In this document: positions 19,698 to 24,365 of the stretch, in pieces
How the letters are laid out: the number at the start of each line of letters is the position of its first letter
Numbering within the stretch: position 1 is the stretch's first letter
Virus record (IMG/VR): IMGVR_UViG_3300030085_005257
Coordinates: 1-24,365 of that record
Origin: a virus
Direction: 5' to 3' (one strand)
Length of the DNA stretch: 24,365 bases
The notes under the pieces: model-generated
Databases searched by the model: none
What the model saw: the letters and a program-made list of their open reading frames with translations, nothing else
Told to the model about the DNA's origin: nothing
Translations under genes and position numbers: made by a program

Positions 19698-21235
19698 TGA
19701 TACAATAATTTTTTATTCTTAACTGTAACCAAAGTTTCTATTTCGGGAAGATAAAGATATTCTATCATACTATTCTTAAGAGTTTTGATTGCATGATCAA
19801 ATGTCTCTACTAATGGTTCTCCTCCAAGATTGAAACTTGTATTCATCAACATTGGAACACCAGTTTTTTCAAAAAAACAAGAAATCAAATTGTAAAAGTG
19901 ATGATTTTGTTCCTGAGTCACAGTTTGTATTCTACAAGTATTATCCGCATGAATTATAGCAGGAACTTGTTCTATTGCATTTTTATAAGCATCAATTGCA
20001 TACTGCATATACGGACTTTCTTTTAATGAAAGCATGTCAAACCATTTATGTGCTTCCTCCTGCAAAACACTTCCAGCAAATGGACGAAAGTTTTCTCTTT
20101 GTTTAATTTCATTGACTATATCCTTTCCATTAGAAACTCTTGGATCAAAAAGTAATGATCTATTTCCAAGGGCTCTTTGTCCTGCTTCAGATTTGCCTTG
20201 AAGTAATGCAACTACATTTTTCTGAAGTAGTAACTTCACAATGTCATCATAAGAAACTTTTTTTGTTTCCAAATTTGATAAGTCATAAGTTTCCTCTTTA
20301 TACCCAATATATGCGTTTTGAAGTGGTTTAATTTTAGATTTGTCTGCAGTATGATAATATGCTGATCCAATAGCAATTCCAGCATCAAAACATATCGGAT
20401 CGACATAAAGATTAATATCTTTTAGTTGCTTAAGATAATGATAATTAGCAACACAATTTAATCCATAACCACCGGAGATTACAACATTTTTAATTCCAGT
20501 TTCTTCTGTATATTTTTTAATTAATGAGAGGATGTGATTTTGAGTTTCTTGTTGTAAATCATGTGCTTGATCAACTCTTTGTTTCCATTCTTTTGAATTG
20601 TATGGATACTGAAGTTTTTCTTTGTAATTTTTATATTGTGCAAGTCCCATAATTTTTCCTGCACCATCAATCGCATCATATCCAAACAATTCCGAATATT
20701 TGCAAAATTTTTCACCAACACTTAAATTTTTTTCATCAATAGAAGAAATATATTTCCAGAAACTATTGTTTACTTTTATTGTTCTAAATTTTCTGGTTCT
20801 TTGATGAAGTTGAATTTCCTCTTGATTTTTTCTTAAATGATAAATTGATTCAATTTCAATATCTCCACTATTTAAAATTGCACCTGATGCATCAACCGAA
20901 AAACAAATTGCTTCATCAAATCCAGAATTATAAAATCCCGAATATGCATGATATAAATGATGTATTTCACTTTCAATAATCAACTTATCATATGAAATAT
21001 TTTGAATCTTTTCTTTTATTTTTTCTAATGGATATGTATAATTTTCAAGAAACTGTGAAGTAATAATAATCTTATCAAAAAAAGTATCTTCTAAGTTATC
21101 TAATATCAGTTCAGAGTGTCTATCATGCTTTTTCCTAGAGAATCTTTCTTCCATCTGATAAGAAGTAATCGCACCATCCTCTAAGATGCAGATAGATGTA
21201 TCGTGTGCTAATCGTGGTATAGTTAAGATTTTCAT
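19694..21235 (-). CDS. NodU/CmcH-family O-carbamoyltransferase
   Basis: A 513-residue protein starting MKILTIPRLAHDTSICILED. It transfers a carbamoyl group from carbamoyl phosphate (via carbamoyl-adenylate) to a hydroxyl. The N-terminal Kae1-like domain shows HDTSICILEDG (11-21), IHHLYHAYSGFYNSGFDEAI (91-110), whose His residues bind metal, and FSVDASGA (112-119). VVISGGYGLNCVANY (251-265) is the second phosphate/nucleotide region. The C-terminal domain has QGKSEAGQRALGNRSLLFDP (346-365) and RENFRPFAGSVL (380-391), both family hallmarks. The full length is present. Carbamoylated sugars occur on LPS, Nod factors and antibiotics, so a sugar on phage or host surface is the likely acceptor. It lies between two sulfotransferase genes with 4-base overlaps. 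Confidence 0.94.
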   Translation of the reverse strand: MKILTIPRLAHDTSICILEDGAITSYQMEERFSRKKHDRHSELILDNLEDTFFDKIIITSQFLENYTYPLEKIKEKIQNISYDKLIIESEIHHLYHAYSGFYNSGFDEAICFSVDASGAILNSGDIEIESIYHLRKNQEEIQLHQRTRKFRTIKVNNSFWKYISSIDEKNLSVGEKFCKYSELFGYDAIDGAGKIMGLAQYKNYKEKLQYPYNSKEWKQRVDQAHDLQQETQNHILSLIKKYTEETGIKNVVISGGYGLNCVANYHYLKQLKDINLYVDPICFDAGIAIGSAYYHTADKSKIKPLQNAYIGYKEETYDLSNLETKKVSYDDIVKLLLQKNVVALLQGKSEAGQRALGNRSLLFDPRVSNGKDIVNEIKQRENFRPFAGSVLQEEAHKWFDMLSLKESPYMQYAIDAYKNAIEQVPAIIHADNTCRIQTVTQEQNHHFYNLISCFFEKTGVPMLMNTSFNLGGEPLVETFDHAIKTLKNSMIEYLYLPEIETLVTVKNKKLLYQ

Positions 21236-22038
21236 TTATATTCAATAATATCTGGATTAATTTTATTATTTTTTCTCCAAAATTCCATATTCATTTTCTT
21301 ATATTTTTGAACAATTTCTGAAGGAAGAACACATCTTGGTGGTTTGTATTCCACTTTTCTTCTAACCGTATGTAAATCTTTAACATTACAAGCCTTATCA
21401 AAGTTTTCATTTGAATATTCTATGTCCTCAAAATTATGAGAATAATAAGGTTTTTCAAGAAACTTATAAATTTCTCTCACCGTTTTTTCCGGATCTTTAC
21501 AAAGGTTCTCATATTCAATAAAATGAATCATTTCGGGGTTAAGTGCGTAACCTTCTTGAAGAAAGGTATGATACTTAATCACTTCTCTTTCAAAAATTTC
21601 TTGAGTTCTTATGAAGATATTATCAGAAAATACTTTTTCGCTGATTTGTTTGGTATTAAAACAATTTTTATTTAAAAGAACTTCAAAAGAATTTAAAATT
21701 GAAACAATATCTCTTACAGGACATAATATTTTCGTATAAGGAAATAGTGCTTGAAGTAAATTAGTTTTTTTCGTCCAACTTCTTGAAGTATCAAAAATTA
21801 TAGGATTTTCTATGTGCTGATAATAACCGTTAAAGATTCCGTGTAATAAATTTTTTCTTTGAGTTTCAATAACAGTAAGATTACTTTCAGCACCAGTAAT
21901 AATATCAATAGAAGTTCCTGTAAGTGCTTCTACTGGTGATGCAATATCAGCATAAAAATCTGGATTCTGTTTCAGAATTGCAGACAATAATGTAGAACCT
22001 GAACGAGGTAGTCCAGAGATAAAATAATATTGTTTCAC
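21232..22038 (-). CDS. Sulfotransferase family protein
   Basis: A 268-residue protein starting MKQYYFISGLPRSGSTLLSA. GLPRSGSTLLS (9-19) is the 5'-phosphosulfate loop for PAPS. LCPVRDIVSILNSFEVLLNK (105-124) carries the Arg and Ser of the 3'-phosphate site. MIHFIEYENLCKDPEKTVRE matches the F..YE.L..DP..T...I pattern of this family. It is distinct from the other sulfotransferase and closer to the broad tyrosylprotein/carbohydrate group, so either a sugar or a tyrosine could be sulfated. Its stop overlaps the carbamoyltransferase start as ATGA. Confidence 0.92.
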   Translation of the reverse strand: MKQYYFISGLPRSGSTLLSAILKQNPDFYADIASPVEALTGTSIDIITGAESNLTVIETQRKNLLHGIFNGYYQHIENPIIFDTSRSWTKKTNLLQALFPYTKILCPVRDIVSILNSFEVLLNKNCFNTKQISEKVFSDNIFIRTQEIFEREVIKYHTFLQEGYALNPEMIHFIEYENLCKDPEKTVREIYKFLEKPYYSHNFEDIEYSNENFDKACNVKDLHTVRRKVEYKPPRCVLPSEIVQKYKKMNMEFWRKNNKINPDIIEYK

Positions 22039-22041
22039 AAA

Positions 22042-22659
22042 TTATGATTGAAGTTTTTGAATAGAGCCTTTAGGAAGTGCAATTATATTAAACGAAATTG
22101 AAATACGTTCTTCGTCATGATCATTAGTTTCTACTGAATGAGGAAGATAAGAAGGGAAAAGAATGATATTACCTTCTACTGGTTCAATACGAATACTTTC
22201 TCCCGTAAATTGATTTTTTTGCGATACTAATTGACTACCTTTCCACATTCTATTAATCCCTGGATTTACTAAAGAAAGTTTTCCACTACCCTCTGGAGCT
22301 TGAAGATAAAAAACACCAGAGAATACGTCACCATGAATATGTTCACTATTCATACACTGACGACTGTCATTGACATTCAACCATGCTTCAGTAACAGCAA
22401 TATCACAATCCACAAAATCTAAATCTGCAACTGCCTTATATCCAAGCTGGCAGATATATTCAAAGAGTGGACGAAGTTCTCCTAATTGTTGAAGTGTGCT
22501 TGGAGATTGATAACCAGCAATATTTGATCGCGGTGTTTCTTTTGTTGGAGTTTGTTCTTTAAATTCTTTAACGGCACTGAGAAAGATTTCCTTATGTTCT
22601 TCAAACTCTGGGTACTCTGATTGCCACAGTGGAGTGGAATAAATTGGCATCAAGTTCAT
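22042..22659 (-). CDS. 2OG-Fe(II) oxygenase, 2OG-FeII_Oxy_5-like
   Basis: A 205-residue protein starting MNLMPIYSTPLWQSEYPEFE. It opens with the P.Y.TPLW segment typical of this family. EAWLNVNDSRQCMNSEHIHG (H107-I-H109) and FSGVFYLQAPEGSGKLSLVN follow, then GNIILFPSYLPHSVETND (H174) and EERISISFNI (R185). The W.NV......EH.H....SGV.Y...P.GSG.L pattern is well known in marine phages and bacteria. It is the first gene after the terminator at 22719-22746 and has a late-type octamer upstream, so it heads the VV-type unit of five downstream transferases. Three bases separate it from the next gene. Confidence 0.92.
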   Translation of the reverse strand: MNLMPIYSTPLWQSEYPEFEEHKEIFLSAVKEFKEQTPTKETPRSNIAGYQSPSTLQQLGELRPLFEYICQLGYKAVADLDFVDCDIAVTEAWLNVNDSRQCMNSEHIHGDVFSGVFYLQAPEGSGKLSLVNPGINRMWKGSQLVSQKNQFTGESIRIEPVEGNIILFPSYLPHSVETNDHDEERISISFNIIALPKGSIQKLQS

Positions 22660-22692
22660 AGTGAATTCAGTTATTTTTTTTAAATTCTACCA

Positions 22693-22700
22693 TATTTAGA
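22693..22700 (-). promoter_or_regulatory. Late-type promoter octamer TCTAAATA
   Basis: Minus-strand TCTAAATA, 33 bases before ATG 22659, differs from TATAAATA at one position. It follows the adhesin terminator, the correct place to restart transcription. Confidence 0.55.
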
Positions 22701-22718
22701 TAAACTTTCAACACTCAT

Positions 22719-22746
22719 TAAAAAACCCTCACATTGCTGCGAGGGT
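22719..22746 (-). terminator. Rho-independent terminator, GCAA tetraloop
   Basis: Minus-strand ACCCTCGCA (22738-22746) pairs with TGTGAGGGT (22725-22733), nine pairs with one G-U, around GCAA, followed by a run of T. It lies 27 bases past the adhesin stop and isolates it from the tailoring operon. Confidence 0.92.
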
Positions 22747-22773
22747 ACAAAGTACAGTATCGAAGTACAAGGT

Positions 22774-23937
22774 TCAATAAGAAACACATCTGAAGGCACG
22801 GACACAATTATCAACTGTTTTATTGCCAGTATAAGCTGAGCCATTATTCATGTCTATGTATCTCGCCAATTGTTGTACATTATTGTCTGTATAAGAAGTT
22901 TGGTGGGTGGGCGAGGCTACGTGTTGTGTATTACTCCAATAATCTCTAGTATTGTACGAATCCCAATATTGTCTACATTGATATCCTGGGTTCTGAAGTT
23001 GCGTGCAACTAGGAATAAACCAATCACCACATGCAGCATTAGCATTGGCGGTTGTTACAGCATGACTTCTTTCGTACCAACATCTACGAACTTCAGTACT
23101 TGATGGTGCTACAACCCAATATATACTTGATGCACAGCACATGAGGTATCCACCTTCACCTCCTGCTCCTAAAGATGGCCATCCAGCTTCTGCAGTAAAG
23201 TTATAAGTATTGATTATTGCATTAGCTGAGTCTGAATCACCATCAGTATTAGTGAAGCATCCTGCATCAACTACTACATAAATATCTTCTAATTCATTAA
23301 GATCAGATGGTGGATTAATGGTTGCTTGTGCGCCAGAAACAGATACGGCACCAGATGTTACGTCAATAGTCTGTCTTATAGTTCCTGATGCACTTCCTGC
23401 TCTTAAGGTGATATTACCACTTCCTTTTGCAATGTTATTACTAAAAGTAATGACGATATTAGTGTCAACGGCCTGATCAACAGCACCATCAGATGGACTG
23501 AAGGATGATACTGTGATGGGCCCTGTGGTGAAATTATAAGTATCAATTAAATCATTTCCACTATTTAATGAAGGACTTGTAACTACACCTTCATCAACTA
23601 CAACATAGATGTCTTTACCAGCCGGCAAAGTCCCAATAGGTGGGTTAATTAATAACTCTCCAGAAGAAACTGTAACAGCTCCTGATGAAACTGCAATGGT
23701 TTCAATAACAGTTCCCGATGCACTTCCCTCTCTTAAAGTAATATTTCCACTACCTTTAGTTACATTACTATTAAATAAAATAGAAATGTTATTTGTTAAT
23801 GATACATCAGTTGCTCCATCATTAGGACTAAAATTAAGAACTGTTGGTGGAACATCTACAGATGTTGCTGTCAGGACACCTACATTAAGATTTCTTTCGT
23901 TATCAATTACGTTTACACCAGAAACTTGAATAGCCAT
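22774..23937 (-). CDS. Adhesin/tail-fibre-type protein with two Ig-like repeats
   Basis: A 387-residue protein starting MAIQVSGVNVIDNERNLNVG. Residues 32-139 and 144-250 are two copies of a bacterial Ig-like (SbsA/Big_5-type) domain, each with FSP.DGA.D......I...F...., KGSGNITLR.GSASGT and I.TYNFT. Residues 251-387 form a Cys-rich domain: W.SL..GGEGGYL, STEVRRCWY, AACGDWFIPS (301-310), YWDSYNTRDYWS and a final CVRAFRCVSY. That layout recalls the DUF1566/C-type-lectin-like fold used in phage receptor-binding tips. There is no signal peptide, as expected of a virion part. A late-type octamer precedes it and a terminator follows. Confidence 0.82.
   Translation of the reverse strand: MAIQVSGVNVIDNERNLNVGVLTATSVDVPPTVLNFSPNDGATDVSLTNNISILFNSNVTKGSGNITLREGSASGTVIETIAVSSGAVTVSSGELLINPPIGTLPAGKDIYVVVDEGVVTSPSLNSGNDLIDTYNFTTGPITVSSFSPSDGAVDQAVDTNIVITFSNNIAKGSGNITLRAGSASGTIRQTIDVTSGAVSVSGAQATINPPSDLNELEDIYVVVDAGCFTNTDGDSDSANAIINTYNFTAEAGWPSLGAGGEGGYLMCCASSIYWVVAPSSTEVRRCWYERSHAVTTANANAACGDWFIPSCTQLQNPGYQCRQYWDSYNTRDYWSNTQHVASPTHQTSYTDNNVQQLARYIDMNNGSAYTGNKTVDNCVRAFRCVSY
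23278..23855 (-). repeat. Tandem duplication encoding two Ig-like domains
   Basis: Two adjacent coding segments of about 320-335 bases within the adhesin gene (roughly residues 32-139 and 144-250) are visibly related. For example, KGSGNITLR.GSASGT occurs at residues 61-76 and 171-186. The DNA is related but clearly diverged, so this is an old rather than recent duplication. Confidence 0.7.
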
Positions 23938-23967
23938 TTTCGTATTCTACTAGGCGTTTGCTTTAGT

Positions 23968-23975
23968 TATTTATT
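23968..23975 (-). promoter_or_regulatory. Late-type promoter octamer AATAAATA
   Basis: Minus-strand AATAAATA, 30 bases before ATG 23937, lies in the 58-base gap between the two adhesin genes. One base differs from the T4 late core. Confidence 0.65.
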
Positions 23976-23995
23976 GATAATCTTTGTTTAATAAA

Positions 23996-24365
23996 TCAAT
24001 AAGATGCACATCTGAAGGCACGGACACAGTAAATATTCGGCTTGGAGTTGTTATGATGACTTCCAGTAGAGAAGTTTACGCGCCTACCGGTGTGTCCATT
24101 GTACTGTGTATCACTCCAGTAGGACGTGGAGTTATATGAATCCCAATAAGTTCTACAAGTATATCCTGGATTCTTGAGTTGAGCACCAGAGGGTATAAAC
24201 CAATCACCACATGCAGCATTATTATTTGCGGTTAATGTGGCATCATTCCTATTGTACCAATTTCTACTGATTTCTGTTGATGATGGTGCTACAATCCATA
24301 AATTACTTGATGCCATACAAATAAGATATCCACCTTCACCTTGTCCTCCTAAAGTTGGCCAATCT
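23996..24365 (-). CDS. Adhesin/tail-fibre-type protein, C-terminal part only
   Basis: The frame runs off the right edge, so the N-terminus is missing; 122 codons before the stop can be read. An internal ATG at 24316 is not the start, because the upstream codons (DWPTLGGQGEGGYLIC) continue the homology to the next gene. The domain repeats the C-terminal one of the 387-residue adhesin: WPTLG..GEGGYL, VAPSSTEISRNWYNR, AACGDWFIPSGAQLKNPGYT, YWDSYNSTSYWSDTQ and CVRAFRCASY. Only the segment between YWSDTQ and CVRAFRC differs strongly in sequence and length. It is probably another receptor-binding tip or a partner of the downstream adhesin. Confidence 0.85.
   Translation of the reverse strand, partial: DWPTLGGQGEGGYLICMASSNLWIVAPSSTEISRNWYNRNDATLTANNNAACGDWFIPSGAQLKNPGYTCRTYWDSYNSTSYWSDTQYNGHTGRRVNFSTGSHHNNSKPNIYCVRAFRCASY

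Larger units (their letters stand above)
22774..24365 (-). repeat. Duplicated C-terminal adhesin domain with variable centre
   Basis: The 3' parts of the two adhesin genes share blocks of identical DNA: 22 bases just before the stops (about 22785-22806 and 24009-24030) and 26 bases covering the AACGDWFI codons (about 23017-23042 and 24197-24222). The segment between the YWS and CVRAF codons differs in length and content. This indicates a duplication followed by local divergence or exchange. Confidence 0.8.

Noticed and set aside
1-24365. CRISPR arrays, insertion sequences, integrase or attachment sites
   Set aside because: No regularly spaced repeats, no transposase or recombinase motifs and no paired inverted ends were seen.

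Overview
The window looks like part of a T4-like marine cyanophage genome (a large contractile-tailed phage of Synechococcus or Prochlorococcus). The reasons are: every supportable gene lies on the minus strand; genes are short and packed, with many 4-base ATGA stop/start overlaps; a UvsW-type helicase is present; and there is a dense run of 2-oxoglutarate/Fe(II) oxygenases, glycosyltransferases, sulfotransferases and a carbamoyltransferase beside tail-adhesin genes. No integrase, transposon, CRISPR array, rRNA or convincing tRNA was seen. Because transcription runs right to left, the biological order starts at base 24365.

Right edge (22720-24365): two adhesin-type genes sit in tandem. Both end in the same roughly 135-residue Cys-rich domain, conserved at its two ends and different in the middle. 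The complete one also carries two bacterial Ig-like repeats. A strong terminator (22719-22746) closes this part.

Tailoring module (10775-22700): seventeen genes lie between two rho-independent terminators. They encode seven oxygenases with a visible HxD or HxH, distal His and Arg, one GT9-type glycosyltransferase, two GT-A-like proteins with an EDDYLH motif, one further possible glycosyltransferase, two different sulfotransferases flanking a NodU/CmcH-type O-carbamoyltransferase, a DUF6165 protein, a possible tail-associated protein and one unknown. Four T4-late-like octamers (AATAAATA, TCTAAATA, AATAAATA, CATAAATA) lie 28-33 bases before the first gene of each transcription unit (starts at 23937, 22659, 17544 and 13055). 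I infer that these genes are expressed late with the virion genes and decorate either tail fibres or a surface glycan.

Small-gene region (4350-10749): about two dozen mostly unknown genes of 25-190 codons. Recognisable ones are a SprT-like zinc metallopeptidase, an eighth oxygenase and an HNH endonuclease. One sigma70-type promoter is nearly perfect. An AT-rich leader is repeated before three genes (3349, 4755, 7133), and five consecutive genes between 7133 and 6358 are joined by overlapping stops and starts.

Left region (1-4338): a protein with covalent nucleotidyltransferase (DNA/RNA ligase) motifs, two conserved-looking unknowns, a UvsW-type SF2 helicase lacking an N-terminal extension, a short coiled coil in the position of T4 uvsW.1, a PD-(D/E)XK nuclease-like protein, and an acidic protein cut by the window edge.

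All family assignments come from reading motifs by eye; no database search was possible.
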